Shown here: one piece after another, positions 47,622 to 57,036 of the stretch
How positions within the stretch are numbered: the stretch's first letter is position 1
Layout: each line of letters begins with the position of its first letter
NCBI RefSeq assembly: GCF_907165045.1
Contig: NZ_CAJRAU010000006.1
Span: 62,001-126,000 of the forward strand
Direction: 5' to 3'
DNA from: Dyadobacter linearis
GTDB lineage: Bacteria; Bacteroidota; Bacteroidia; Cytophagales; Spirosomataceae
DNA length: 64,000 nt
Notes under the pieces: generated by a model
The model's database searches: none
The model's input: the letters and a program-made list of their open reading frames with translations, nothing else
What the model was told of the DNA's origin: nothing
Translations under genes and position numbers: made by a program

Positions 47622-48686
47622 TTAAGCATTCCGCTTTTTCCTGCATTCCAGAATAGTATGATAGCTGTCTCCGATCAGGGGATAAGTTTCGACGACTTCC
47701 AGGCCCGCCTTCCCGATTAACTCCTTCATTACGCCAATCCGGTACATTTTACTGTTACCGTTGGCCATAATAGTAAAGTACAGGGACGTCGCTACCAGAC
47801 TGTAATGTGCAGCAGGATAATTCTGGTTATCAAAAAATGGTTCCAGAATGAAGATCGTCGTATCCTCAGAAGCCGCCTGACATGCATTATCCAGAATCTG
47901 AACAATCTGCTCCTTTGAGAAACAATCCAGAAACTGGCTCATCCATATTACGTCCGCTCCCTCCGGAATTCTCTGCGTGGTATCCAGCAGGTCGATCGGA
48001 TGAAAATCAATGCGTTCCAACAAATTTTTCTTTGTCGCATTTGCTTTCGCTACCCTAAGCTGGACCGGCAGGTCGAGTATCTTGATCCTGACATTTGGAT
48101 CGTGTGCGCAACATGCAAAAGACCATTTTCCGGTATTGCCGCCTATATCAAAAATTTGTTTCGGGTTTTTCTTGAAAACAATTTTCAGCGCCTCAGGAAA
48201 AGCATTATCTGAATAGTAGTGATCAAATTCAAACCACGATGTTTTCGCTGGCTCGGGAAGCACGGAAAGCCCCTGATAGATCGTGGGCCAGTCGCCTAGC
48301 GTTTTCAATCCTTCGGGTTTGCCGTTGACGAAACTTTCGGTCATATTCTTGGCGCCCAGGTAGCAAACATCATTCATAAAATTGATGTTGACCCGTGTCA
48401 TTTCATCTTTCAGAAGAAAAAAGCCCACTTTGGTGATCCTGACATTATCTTCCTCTATCTCAATCACTCCAAGGATCTCCGCCGCTTCCAGCAACAAATG
48501 GATACTATATTCCGAAGCTTCCAGTTTTTCAACGATCTTGTCTATTTCGACACCCTTTCTGTTTTCGCTGATAAATTGCAAAATCCCCAGGTCCCGCAAA
48601 GCGACTACCGACTGGAAATAAATCGGCCCGAATGCTATCTTTTGTGCTTCATACTTAGCCTCAACGGCGGACATTTCTTTTTTCAT
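47622..48686 (-). CDS. SAM-dependent O-methyltransferase, pigment cluster
   Basis: The 354-residue protein is a family 2-type O-methyltransferase: an N-terminal winged-helix dimerisation domain (about 15-110) and a Rossmann domain with the SAM motif FDIGGNTGKWS and later ILDLPVQLR and FILEPFFDN. These enzymes methylate phenolic or similar hydroxyls, which would suit the aryl ring or the resorcinol. The catalytic His is not certain by eye. It lies 9 bases downstream of the YdcF-like gene. Its exact acceptor is unknown. Confidence 0.85.
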   Translation of the reverse strand: MKKEMSAVEAKYEAQKIAFGPIYFQSVVALRDLGILQFISENRKGVEIDKIVEKLEASEYSIHLLLEAAEILGVIEIEEDNVRITKVGFFLLKDEMTRVNINFMNDVCYLGAKNMTESFVNGKPEGLKTLGDWPTIYQGLSVLPEPAKTSWFEFDHYYSDNAFPEALKIVFKKNPKQIFDIGGNTGKWSFACCAHDPNVRIKILDLPVQLRVAKANATKKNLLERIDFHPIDLLDTTQRIPEGADVIWMSQFLDCFSKEQIVQILDNACQAASEDTTIFILEPFFDNQNYPAAHYSLVATSLYFTIMANGNSKMYRIGVMKELIGKAGLEVVETYPLIGDSYHTILECRKKRNA

Positions 48687-48695
48687 TATTTGCGT

Positions 48696-49436
48696 TTAAG
48701 GTTCCTGATTTTCCGGAGAAGAGGGTATCATCCGGTCTTTATATTTTCTCCTTAATTTTTTCGTTTTCAGATCTTCCTCGTGCCACTCAATGTATTTGCC
48801 CATTGTCCCCTGAAAACGCTGGAAAAAGTTTTCTCTGTCGGAAAGCTTCTGAAAATTCTCCGCAATCGCATTGGTCACGTCGATTTTTGGTTCGTACAAA
48901 TTAAGCGTTTTTACCGTATCGATCACCGTAGGCAATAACCCGATCGGCAGCTCGAAGCGTTTGATAAACCGTTTCATATAGCTCGACTGAATAGGATCAG
49001 TAGAGAGTGCGATTTTTGTAAAACCCTGATCCTTAGCCAGCCTGTACGAATAATAGATATTTTCGGTACTGTGCTGCGCTCTTTCTTCTGTAAAAAGATG
49101 CTCGCGGGGCACGCCCAGCGCTTCCGCATAGTTGGCCATCACACGGCTCTCAATATACTTCGTCGCAACCGCCGATCCGGAGAAAATTATGTTTTTGGTA
49201 TAACCTTTGGAATATAGGTAATGCGCCCAGTGGATCCTCAGCTGCAACACCATATCCCACTTTTTACCGTCGTAAGGAAAACCCGGCACGACGATCGCAT
49301 CGTAGGGTTGCTGCTTCATTCCCTTGTGATATTCCTTCTCAGCTGAGCGGTAGAGCATTTTGCCACATCCCGACAAAAATAAGGAAAGGATACCCGAAAG
49401 GATCAAGGTCGTGATCTTCACAATAGAGGTTATCAA
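48696..49436 (-). CDS. YdcF/DUF218-type lipoprotein
   Basis: The 246-residue protein has a lipoprotein signal (ILSLFLSGC) and a DUF218/YdcF domain with VVPGFPYDG, YTKNIIFSGSAVA and a later IALSTDPIQSSYMKR. DUF218 proteins (SanA/ElyC/YdcF) are envelope proteins, some linked to lipid-II or vancomycin tolerance, with no settled reaction. The Cys at about position 24 is the likely lipid anchor. It is upstream of the methyltransferase gene by 9 bases and is part of the same run. Its job in a pigment locus is unknown. Confidence 0.78.
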   Translation of the reverse strand: MITSIVKITTLILSGILSLFLSGCGKMLYRSAEKEYHKGMKQQPYDAIVVPGFPYDGKKWDMVLQLRIHWAHYLYSKGYTKNIIFSGSAVATKYIESRVMANYAEALGVPREHLFTEERAQHSTENIYYSYRLAKDQGFTKIALSTDPIQSSYMKRFIKRFELPIGLLPTVIDTVKTLNLYEPKIDVTNAIAENFQKLSDRENFFQRFQGTMGKYIEWHEEDLKTKKLRRKYKDRMIPSSPENQEP

Positions 49437-49445
49437 TTTAAACAG

Positions 49446-49500
49446 TAAGCTGTGAAATGTTCACCGAAGCGGCAAGCAGATCACAGCTTATCAAGTAACG
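49446..49500 (-). repeat. 10-bp inverted repeat, terminator- or operator-like
   Basis: TAAGCTGTGA (49446-49455) and TCACAGCTTA (49491-49500) are exact inverted repeats with a 35-base spacer in the 118-base gap between the exported-protein gene and the YdcF-like gene. No clear T-run follows, so an operator or a weak terminator are both possible. Confidence 0.35.
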
Positions 49501-49554
49501 ATATGGTATCGGTATTGAATTCTGGTTTTAAAAATAAGCAATTCTCTTTATTTT

Positions 49555-50187
49555 CTATCCTTTGAACGCTTTACGCCACTTCATATAAAGCCTGGAATCG
49601 ATCTCCTGATTGACCTTATACACAGCTCCGGCCCAATAGTTACGAAATCCAAAGCCGCCCGCTTTTCCTTCAACGCGCTCAGTGTGAAGTACTTTTTGTG
49701 TTTTAAGATCAATGAACGTGACCCAGGCGCTCATTCTTTCGGCAGTTTTACTCAAACTTTCTACCACATATACGACACCTACCCCATCCTTTTCGCTCAA
49801 TGCATATTCTGATACCGATTTTCTTACCTGCTCTTCCGTAATCGCGTGTTCCGTTTCAGTGATATTTTCAGCCACATTAACCGATTTGTTCAATTTCACC
49901 ATATCCTCTACTCTGGAAACATATTGATCGTCTGCCAGACTAAACGCTTTTTGAAGTGAGAATTTCTTCGGCTCCATTTCGATCAGATTGTTCCAGCTTA
50001 CTATATGTTGGTTCTGGATCGCGGTAGGATCCGTAAAACCCACAGCGCCTACGTATTTAGCCTGCGTAAAATCCAGCCCCAGGAAAACCAGCTTCGTTTT
50101 TCGGGCGAACAGGTCCGCCATCGTATTATCCGCCAACACCGCCCCCGCATTACATAGCAGCACAGCAAAAAGTATCAACGTTTTCAT
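49555..50187 (-). CDS. Exported protein of unknown function, pigment cluster
   Basis: The 210-residue protein has a signal peptide (MKTLILFAVLLCNAGAVLA) and a mature domain rich in alternating strands and polar turns, with HAITEEQVRKSVSEYALSE and VGVVYVVESLSKTAERMSAW. I do not recognise a family. It lies 24 bases downstream of another exported protein gene, so the two are likely co-expressed. Both lie between the exported YdcF-like lipoprotein and the ligase. A common role in carrying or anchoring the pigment at the outer membrane is a guess from context. Confidence 0.6.
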   Translation of the reverse strand: MKTLILFAVLLCNAGAVLADNTMADLFARKTKLVFLGLDFTQAKYVGAVGFTDPTAIQNQHIVSWNNLIEMEPKKFSLQKAFSLADDQYVSRVEDMVKLNKSVNVAENITETEHAITEEQVRKSVSEYALSEKDGVGVVYVVESLSKTAERMSAWVTFIDLKTQKVLHTERVEGKAGGFGFRNYWAGAVYKVNQEIDSRLYMKWRKAFKG

Positions 50188-50211
50188 CGTGTTAGATATT
50201 GAAGTGAACTA

Positions 50212-50826
50212 CTATTTAAGCTTCTTGTCCAGAAATGCCGAGAGTGTTTTTCCTGCTTTTGCATAAGATTCGGCGAGCCGCGCGCCGGTATCGAAATCCA
50301 TTCCCATTGCCATAGATCCAGGTACGTTCCGCATACCGAGTTCAGCCACTTTGGTAGATTTATTGTTTGATTCAACAATATCGATCTCGTAATCCACGTA
50401 AGCATTTTTACGCATTACCCCTACATTAAAACCCGGTTCCACAAACTTGGTGCGCACGATCATCGTGTAAGTCGCGTCCGGCCGGGACTGGATTACCTGC
50501 ACCCCTTTTTCACCTAAACCTTTGTTAAAGAGCTCTTCAAACTTTGGCTCAAAACGGTTCTTGCGATCGTCGACCCAGGCCTTTTTCCAGGCATCGCCTT
50601 TACCAGCTTCTTTTGAATTATATTCCCCTGCCTTTTTATCAAGATACTCCTGTTCTGTCGCAAACTTACCTACTCCGAAACTGGAATAATCATACTCGAC
50701 ATTGATGGTTTTCTGACCGGATAACACACCTACATCTCCCGAGCGAAGCTCAACCCGCTGCGCGTTCGCAACATGCAGGCCAAGTGCAAAAATGGCCACT
50801 ACGGCCTTAAAAAGGAACTTTTTCAT
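50212..50826 (-). CDS. Exported protein of unknown function, pigment cluster
   Basis: The 204-residue protein has a signal peptide (MKKFLFKAVVAIFALGLHVANA) and a mature domain with VEYDYSSFGVGKF, VIQSRPDATYTMIVRTKFV and a C-terminal SYAKAGKTLSAFLDKKLK. The strand pattern recalls DUF4136-like envelope proteins, but I cannot assign it. It is 33 bases downstream of the ligase gene and 24 bases upstream of the 210-residue exported protein. Its location in a dense operon supports coding. Confidence 0.6.
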   Translation of the reverse strand: MKKFLFKAVVAIFALGLHVANAQRVELRSGDVGVLSGQKTINVEYDYSSFGVGKFATEQEYLDKKAGEYNSKEAGKGDAWKKAWVDDRKNRFEPKFEELFNKGLGEKGVQVIQSRPDATYTMIVRTKFVEPGFNVGVMRKNAYVDYEIDIVESNNKSTKVAELGMRNVPGSMAMGMDFDTGARLAESYAKAGKTLSAFLDKKLK

Positions 50827-50859
50827 GGACTATTATTGAGTTTATAAAAATGATAGGGT

Positions 50860-52122
50860 TCAAATATATATCAATTTTTCAGGTTTGCGTTTTTCCTGGC
50901 GGAAGATTCGGAACGTAAGTTCTTCAGCGGTTATAAACTCGAAAAGGGGCGTCACACGGAGCTTGGATTTGAATAGGGAATGCAGCATTTCCCGGAATGC
51001 GGCGGTATTTAAATGCAAAGCCAGGAGAATCGTAATCTCATCATTTCCAAACTCATTTTTAGAAACAACCACCTGATATAGCTCTATTTCCTTCACCATA
51101 TCCAATACATCAAAAATGGCAGGCGGAAAGATAGTAGTCCCCTTGAACTTGATCATTTGCTGCTTCCTGCCCATTACCGGGCCGAGCCGCGGACTGGTTC
51201 GCCCGCACGCGCACGGACTATAATATACATGACACAAATCACCCGTTCGATACCGGATCAAAGGCATTCCTTCCACGCCCAATGTGGTGATCACCACTTC
51301 GCCCAATACACCCTCTGCCACTGCACGATCCTGCTCGTCTACCACCTCCAAAACGAGCAGATCCGGATTCAGGTGACCGCCCTTACCTTCGCTGCATTCA
51401 GTAAATGCAGCGCCCATTTCGGTGGAAGCGTAGGTCGAATACAGCTTCACATCCCATTGCGAAGTAATCCTTTTCCCCAGTTCATTATAGGTAAAATCCT
51501 GGTTACGGATCGGTTCACCAATACAGATTATAGATTTTATCGTTGAAGATTTGAAGTCGATCCCATTTGCGACAGCGTAGTCTATCAGTCTGGGTATAAA
51601 AGAAGGAATAGCGATAATTACAGTCGGTGAAAATCGCTGGATTGACTCCCATTGCAGAAACGGAGCGCCCGGTCCTACCCGGATCATCCCTGCCCCCATT
51701 TTCCGCGCGCCCATCCAGTAAGCCAGTCCTGCCATAAACCGCCTGTCGATCGTGGTCATAAGCTGGTAAATATCCAGCTCCGTACCTCCCGCGCACCGGA
51801 AAGAGGCGGCTTCATTGGTCGCCAGTCTTTCAATATCGGAGTCCGTAAGATAGAATGCGACGGGGTCACTTAACGTGCCGGATGTGGTTACAAAGTCGGC
51901 GATCCGGCTTTTAGGAACACACAGAAAATCATCGTTTGCGGCTGCCAGATCGTCTTTTGTCGTAAAAGGCAGCACCGCCAGATCTTCTATATTCAATATG
52001 GTTTCAATATCCACGCCGCGTTCGCGGAACACTTTCTGGTAGTAAGGCGAATGGTCGCTCACGTAGGATAAAAGATATTTGAGCTGGTTCTCCTGCGCTT
52101 CGCGGTAGGCAACTTTGTTCAT
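50860..52122 (-). CDS. Phenylacetate-CoA ligase-like adenylate-forming enzyme
   Basis: The 420-residue protein matches the PaaK/CoF-synthetase branch of adenylate-forming enzymes: the phosphate loop VTTSGTLSDPVAFY, the YASTEMGAAF motif, the YRTGDLCHV segment and the PCACGRTSPRLG zinc-like loop with GRKQQMIKFKG. These activate aryl or acyl acids as adenylates and pass them to CoA or a carrier. In flexirubin-type loci such a ligase is thought to load the aromatic starter, for example a coumaric-acid-type acid. It overlaps the C45 gene by 4 bases (ATGA). The substrate is inferred. Confidence 0.83.
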   Translation of the reverse strand: MNKVAYREAQENQLKYLLSYVSDHSPYYQKVFRERGVDIETILNIEDLAVLPFTTKDDLAAANDDFLCVPKSRIADFVTTSGTLSDPVAFYLTDSDIERLATNEAASFRCAGGTELDIYQLMTTIDRRFMAGLAYWMGARKMGAGMIRVGPGAPFLQWESIQRFSPTVIIAIPSFIPRLIDYAVANGIDFKSSTIKSIICIGEPIRNQDFTYNELGKRITSQWDVKLYSTYASTEMGAAFTECSEGKGGHLNPDLLVLEVVDEQDRAVAEGVLGEVVITTLGVEGMPLIRYRTGDLCHVYYSPCACGRTSPRLGPVMGRKQQMIKFKGTTIFPPAIFDVLDMVKEIELYQVVVSKNEFGNDEITILLALHLNTAAFREMLHSLFKSKLRVTPLFEFITAEELTFRIFRQEKRKPEKLIYI

Positions 52123-53834
52123 TTCGTTTCTTTTTTTGAGAAGAACGGTCCGTGTTTTATTTTGCTGGCTTCGGAAATCTTACGTTTGATAGCGCGCTCT
52201 TCCTGGGCGGACGAAACGTCGAACTTCAATGCTTCCCGGTAATAAATGAGGGCTTTCTTGGAATTTTCTTTTTTCTGGAAATAGTCGCCCAGCGATAAAT
52301 AGGTGACGTAGCTTTTGGGATTATTTTCTACAAAATCATGCTCGGCCGCCTGTGTCAGGTCAAACGGAATATCCATGAGAACGTACTTGTTAATTTTCTG
52401 CCTGGTCTTTTTAAATGCTTCAAAACGTTTGTAATCAGACGATTCCAGGAATGGATCTGCATCAACTCCCTGAGAACCTTCTCCAAACTTTCCCTTGCCA
52501 GAAAACACCGCATTCAGATCATAATGGATAAATTCACCCAGCTGGTAAGGTGGTGTGGAAATCCACATTTCCTTTTTTTCAGGTTTAAATAAAATCCCGT
52601 GGTGCGCGATCAGCTGGTTCAATGATTTGGCATTTCCGTAACCGATAAACTTATCATCCACGCCATTTTTATCTCTCAGTATCGCCGCCGCGTCTTTAAT
52701 ATCCAGCGGATAAGAACGTTTCATAAGCTGGTTCATCCGGTCAAACCTCGACTTGGAATCCGAACTAGCTATATTCTTAATATTGACCGAATCTTTTACA
52801 AAAGCTGGCCCCTGATAGTGATTCGCGCACACCAGGTAATCCTGCCCCGATTCATAAATACCCATTTTCTTCGGCGACTTTTCAATGATCACCGCCTTTT
52901 GATCCGCGGCAGAACCGATCAAAAGAGATTCCGACACGAAAGTTTCACTCCGCTGCGCAATCTGATTAGCCTCTTCAATCGTCCCCGCATATTGCAATAT
53001 TTCGCGCGCAAGTATCGATATTGGTTCCTTTGCCGTAAATGGAATATCCGATTTGGAAGCATTTAATGTAACCGTAATGCCCTTTTCATTCATTCCCGAA
53101 ACCACGCCCGTGAGCCCGGCCCAGGCGTAAGACGCGAAACTGTAACCTTTGTCCGGCTTCATGAACACGATCAGCTTATCCTCGGCGAAAGCATCGCCCA
53201 TGTAAAAATCGAAATTCCGCGCGATAAGCAGCGTCGAATCGCTTGAAAGCCCATTATTCACCGCAAATGAAGTGCAGCCGACAACTACATTCATGTCCGT
53301 CAGCGCGTGTCCAATATCGTGGGCCGCATGGTAGTTTAATATCCGATAATATTTAGGAGCTATGTAATTGAATTTATCGGAAAACGACTGTGACACACCG
53401 TATATCTCCTGCTGGTTTTCATCAGGAATATATTTGTAAATATCCCGGTTAAACCAGCCTACAAATCCGCGCAATACCTGTAAAAAAACAAAACTGGGAA
53501 TGAGCTCATTGATCTGCCCTACAAAATGAACTTCCTGTTTTTCCATCAATTCCTTTGCAAGAATTCCGTAAATCAGCCCGCGTTCGTAAGGCGCACCTTC
53601 CAGGTACATCTCCCAGATACCGTGCTTATTTTTCCTGAGCCAGCAATTTCCAACCGCATAATGGTCTTTCCCAAGCTGCATGCGCTTGTAACTGTCGAGA
53701 GTTTTATTACTTTCAATTTTCGGAGTCGGCAGATTGATCCGCCACAGAAAAATGCCAAATAGAACGCCGATTACCAGGAGGATAATAGAAACAGCTTTGA
53801 GGGCAGATCTTAGAACTTTGTTTCTGGGCAACAT
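52119..53834 (-). CDS. C45-family autoproteolytic acyltransferase/hydrolase
   Basis: The 571-residue protein (from the chosen ATG) has an N-terminal membrane helix (KAVSIILLVIGVLFGIFLWRI) and an NTN-hydrolase domain of peptidase C45 type; the likely self-cleavage nucleophile is Cys187 in VVVGCTSFAVNN. Known members include isopenicillin acyltransferases and others that move acyl groups. The C-terminal 100 residues look helical and TPR-like (YFQKKENSKKALIYYREALK). The start at 53834 was chosen over an ATG 195 bases upstream because it gives the membrane helix and fits the divergent gap. It may join pigment parts at the membrane; that is inference. Confidence 0.83.
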   Translation of the reverse strand: MLPRNKVLRSALKAVSIILLVIGVLFGIFLWRINLPTPKIESNKTLDSYKRMQLGKDHYAVGNCWLRKNKHGIWEMYLEGAPYERGLIYGILAKELMEKQEVHFVGQINELIPSFVFLQVLRGFVGWFNRDIYKYIPDENQQEIYGVSQSFSDKFNYIAPKYYRILNYHAAHDIGHALTDMNVVVGCTSFAVNNGLSSDSTLLIARNFDFYMGDAFAEDKLIVFMKPDKGYSFASYAWAGLTGVVSGMNEKGITVTLNASKSDIPFTAKEPISILAREILQYAGTIEEANQIAQRSETFVSESLLIGSAADQKAVIIEKSPKKMGIYESGQDYLVCANHYQGPAFVKDSVNIKNIASSDSKSRFDRMNQLMKRSYPLDIKDAAAILRDKNGVDDKFIGYGNAKSLNQLIAHHGILFKPEKKEMWISTPPYQLGEFIHYDLNAVFSGKGKFGEGSQGVDADPFLESSDYKRFEAFKKTRQKINKYVLMDIPFDLTQAAEHDFVENNPKSYVTYLSLGDYFQKKENSKKALIYYREALKFDVSSAQEERAIKRKISEASKIKHGPFFSKKETK

Positions 53835-53894
53835 AAATTGTTCATCACACAGCCGGATAAGAACAAGCTGTTTTACATTCAAAATTAACAATAA

Positions 53895-54521
53895 ATGGGG
53901 ATCTGTTATATAAAAACCATCGCACCCGGCGCCCTGCTGGGAATGTGGCACATGACAGAATCCTGGCAGGAGCTTGCATCCCAGGTCGATCTTCCTGCGC
54001 CGGAAATGGATAAATTGACTTCTATTCAAAAAGATAAAAGAAAAATCGAATGGTTATCCTGCCGGCTGTTACTTCAAAAAATGATCAGCTCGTCGCCGGT
54101 TGTGCGCCACGACTCGAACCGAAAACCGTATATCCCAGACAGTAATATTCAACTGTCTATATCCCATTCAGGTGAATATGCGAGTGTCTATATCAATAAT
54201 TCCAGATCTGTGGGCGTGGATATCCAGGAAATGAAACCGTCGATTTCGAAGGGAATTGACTATTTTTTGAATGCGGAAGAACAGCAATGGATCGATGCGG
54301 CCGACAATCTGCTTTTGCATTTAATGTGGTCGGCCAAGGAATCGGCCTTCAAATATGCCGGTAATGCGGATCTGGATTTAAAAAAACACTTTACGATTAG
54401 CCATTTTGAACGCAACCAAAATGGTCAGTTTGAGGTTTTGATTTCAAATCAGAGAGAATTGGAGCGACTGGATATTGCTTACGATACTTTCGAAAATTAC
54501 GTTTTGACCTGGACGCTGTAA
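53895..54521 (+). CDS. 4'-phosphopantetheinyl transferase, pigment cluster
   Basis: The 208-residue protein is a Sfp-type transferase with Asp109 in VGVDIQEM and WSAKESAFKYAG (Glu149, Lys153), the magnesium- and CoA-binding motifs, plus His91 in SISHSGEY. It adds the phosphopantetheine arm to the cluster ACP Ser43. It is transcribed divergently from the C45 gene across 60 bases, which probably hold both promoters. Its presence with a dedicated ACP supports a self-contained synthase. Start is ATG 53895. Confidence 0.92.
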   Translation: MGICYIKTIAPGALLGMWHMTESWQELASQVDLPAPEMDKLTSIQKDKRKIEWLSCRLLLQKMISSSPVVRHDSNRKPYIPDSNIQLSISHSGEYASVYINNSRSVGVDIQEMKPSISKGIDYFLNAEEQQWIDAADNLLLHLMWSAKESAFKYAGNADLDLKKHFTISHFERNQNGQFEVLISNQRELERLDIAYDTFENYVLTWTL

Positions 54522-54552
54522 CTTCACTGCAAGCTCCCTAACCCGATCACCG

Positions 54553-57027
54553 ATGCGCAGATCCTTTACTTTTCTGTTCCTTTTCATTGCCACTACCCTT
54601 TCTGCCCAAGTTCCCTCGCTTTCTTCCAGCGAAATTTTTCAGAATATCAAGAAATTAAATGTGCTGGGCTCGGTACTGTACATCGCCGCTCACCCCGACG
54701 ATGAAAATACGCTGATGCTTTCCTATTTATCAAAGGATCAAATGGTTAGGACCGGCTACCTTTCACTGACCCGCGGCGACGGAGGCCAGAATCTGATCGG
54801 TGCGGAACAAGGTTACAATATCGGTGTGATCAGAACGCAGGAGCTGCTCGGTGCAAGAAGAATTGACGGGGCGCAGCAGTTTTTTTCGAGGGCCTACGAT
54901 TTTGGTTTTTCCAAGACAAAGGATGAAACGCTGCATTTTTGGGATGCTGAGAAAGTGCAGGGCGACGTCGTTTGGATGATCCGGAAATTTCAACCCGATG
55001 TAATTATCACCCGTTTTCCGCCAGATCCAAGAGCCGGCCACGGGCATCACCAAACCTCCGCCTATTTGGCTGAGGAAGGTTTTAAGCTCGCCGCCGACCC
55101 AAATTCATATCCCGATCAGCTGAAATTTGTGAAACCCTGGCAGGCGAAAAGGTTGGTTTGGAACACCTATACACCCGGATTTACCAACAAAAAACCTGAG
55201 GAGGAAAAAACGCCGTTCATATCGATCGAGATTGGCGGTTACAATCCGATACTGGGAAAATCTTATACCGAAATTGCGGCCGAAAGTCGTAGTCAGCATA
55301 AAAGTCAGGGATTTGGCAGTGCGCCACAACGAGGTGAGCGGATTGATTTCTTTTTACATAAAGTCGGCCAGCCTGCGCAGAAAAGTCTTTTCGACAATGT
55401 AGATATTAGCTGGAAACGCATTAAGGGAAGTGAAAAAGTGCAGGCGCTAATCACGTCGACCATCAAAAACTTTTCGGTAAATAAACCATCAGCGTCGATC
55501 GCTGATCTGTTAAAAATCAACACAGAACTGAATCGACTGGACACTGCAAACATTTATATTAAGGCAAAAAAAGAAGAAGTCCGCGACCTGATCGTACAGT
55601 GTGCCGGGCTCTGGTTTGAATCTAATCCAAATGAGTTTTCAGCAGTTGCGGGCGATCTGGCGGCGGTGAATATTTCGGTTGTAAAACGGTCGGATGTTCC
55701 TGTAAAACTGGTTTCTCTGGGTTGGATTGGTAATAAAAAGGATAGCCTGGTCAACCTGGCATTGAACCAGAATGAACTCAATGCATTCGCTATTAAGGCA
55801 AAATTACCTGACAATCTGCCGATTAGTCAACCTTACTGGCTAGAAAAACCGATTGAAAAAGGCATATTCCAGATCGATAAGCAACAGGATATCGGTTACC
55901 CTGAAAATCGCCCGGCTACTGTTACCCATTTCACTTTTGATATTGGCGGTCAGCAGTTTACATTCACGAGACCGTGGATTTTTAAATACGCTGATCCGGC
56001 TGAGGGTGAAATTTACAGGCCTTTTGAAATTCGTCCGGCGGTAACCACAACCATTGTTGAGCCAGTTTATATTTTCGCCTCAGCCGAGCCTAAAACCGTT
56101 ACTATGGTCGTGGAGGCACAAAAGAATAATGTGAATGGGACCGTTAAACCGGAAATCCCGGCGGGCTGGAAATCAGTTCCAGAATCTGCCAGCTTTACAT
56201 TGGAGAACAAATACCAGCAACAATATTTCTCTTTCATTATCACTCCACCTATTGATAATCAGGAGGTTTCTTTAAAAGCTACCGCGATAGTCGACAGAAA
56301 AACGTTTGATAGGTCGATCAGAACAATCTCCTACCGGCACATTCCATCGCAGACCATATTCCCCGTTTCAGAGGCAAGACTTGCCAAGATTGATGTAAAA
56401 ACCACGGCTAAAAACATCGGTTACATTGCCGGAGCCGGCGACGACGTTCCGACTGCATTGCGCCAGATGGATTGCCAGGTCACTATGCTGAATGCAGCAG
56501 GACTTTCGAAAGACCTTGGGCAATTCGATGCGATAGTAGTTGGGGTACGTGCTTATAACACAGAGGACTATCTTGCAAACTACCAGGCAAAACTGATGGA
56601 TTATGTGAAAAATGGCGGTACTATGGTCGTGCAATACACGATTCCCGGACAAAAAGTAAAACAGATCGGGCCATTTCCGATACAACTGGGCAGGGAGCGA
56701 GTAACGGAGGAAGATGCGGAAATGCGTTTCTTAGTGCCCGAAAGTCCGTTGCTGAATACACCTAACAAGATCACGCAGAAGGATTTCGAAGGCTGGGTGC
56801 AGGAACGTGGCTTGTATTTTGCTGCGGATTGGGACAAACAAAATTATCAGGCATTGTTTTCGGCAAATGATGAAACCGAGAGCGCCAAGGAAGGCAGCGT
56901 TTTGTACGCAAAATATGGAAAAGGACATTACATATATACCGGACTATCCTTTTTTCGCGAATTGCCGGCAGGCGTTACTGGTGCCTACCGGCTATTCGCG
57001 AATATGATCTCCGTCGGTAAAAAATAG
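54553..57027 (+). CDS. PIG-L-family deacetylase, exported
   Basis: The 824-residue protein has a signal peptide (MRRSFTFLFLFIATTLSAQ) and an N-terminal PIG-L (LmbE-like) deacetylase domain with AAHPDDENT (His47, Asp49, Asp50, Glu51) and the HGHHQTSA motif (near 163-166), the zinc site. The middle is beta-rich (about 380-620), and the C-terminal region (about 630-800) resembles a glutamine-amidotransferase-like fold (GYIAGAGDDVPTALRQM, VVGVRAYNTEDYL). Such fusions occur in Bacteroidota; they probably deacetylate sugars or amide-containing compounds outside the cell. It lies 31 bases after the transferase gene and its link to the pigment locus is unclear. Confidence 0.85.
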   Translation: MRRSFTFLFLFIATTLSAQVPSLSSSEIFQNIKKLNVLGSVLYIAAHPDDENTLMLSYLSKDQMVRTGYLSLTRGDGGQNLIGAEQGYNIGVIRTQELLGARRIDGAQQFFSRAYDFGFSKTKDETLHFWDAEKVQGDVVWMIRKFQPDVIITRFPPDPRAGHGHHQTSAYLAEEGFKLAADPNSYPDQLKFVKPWQAKRLVWNTYTPGFTNKKPEEEKTPFISIEIGGYNPILGKSYTEIAAESRSQHKSQGFGSAPQRGERIDFFLHKVGQPAQKSLFDNVDISWKRIKGSEKVQALITSTIKNFSVNKPSASIADLLKINTELNRLDTANIYIKAKKEEVRDLIVQCAGLWFESNPNEFSAVAGDLAAVNISVVKRSDVPVKLVSLGWIGNKKDSLVNLALNQNELNAFAIKAKLPDNLPISQPYWLEKPIEKGIFQIDKQQDIGYPENRPATVTHFTFDIGGQQFTFTRPWIFKYADPAEGEIYRPFEIRPAVTTTIVEPVYIFASAEPKTVTMVVEAQKNNVNGTVKPEIPAGWKSVPESASFTLENKYQQQYFSFIITPPIDNQEVSLKATAIVDRKTFDRSIRTISYRHIPSQTIFPVSEARLAKIDVKTTAKNIGYIAGAGDDVPTALRQMDCQVTMLNAAGLSKDLGQFDAIVVGVRAYNTEDYLANYQAKLMDYVKNGGTMVVQYTIPGQKVKQIGPFPIQLGRERVTEEDAEMRFLVPESPLLNTPNKITQKDFEGWVQERGLYFAADWDKQNYQALFSANDETESAKEGSVLYAKYGKGHYIYTGLSFFRELPAGVTGAYRLFANMISVGKK

Positions 57028-57036
57028 GTAGAGAAC

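Noticed and set aside
53835..54029. Upstream extension of the C45 gene
   Set aside because: It would overlap the divergent transferase gene, and the internal ATG gives the membrane helix.
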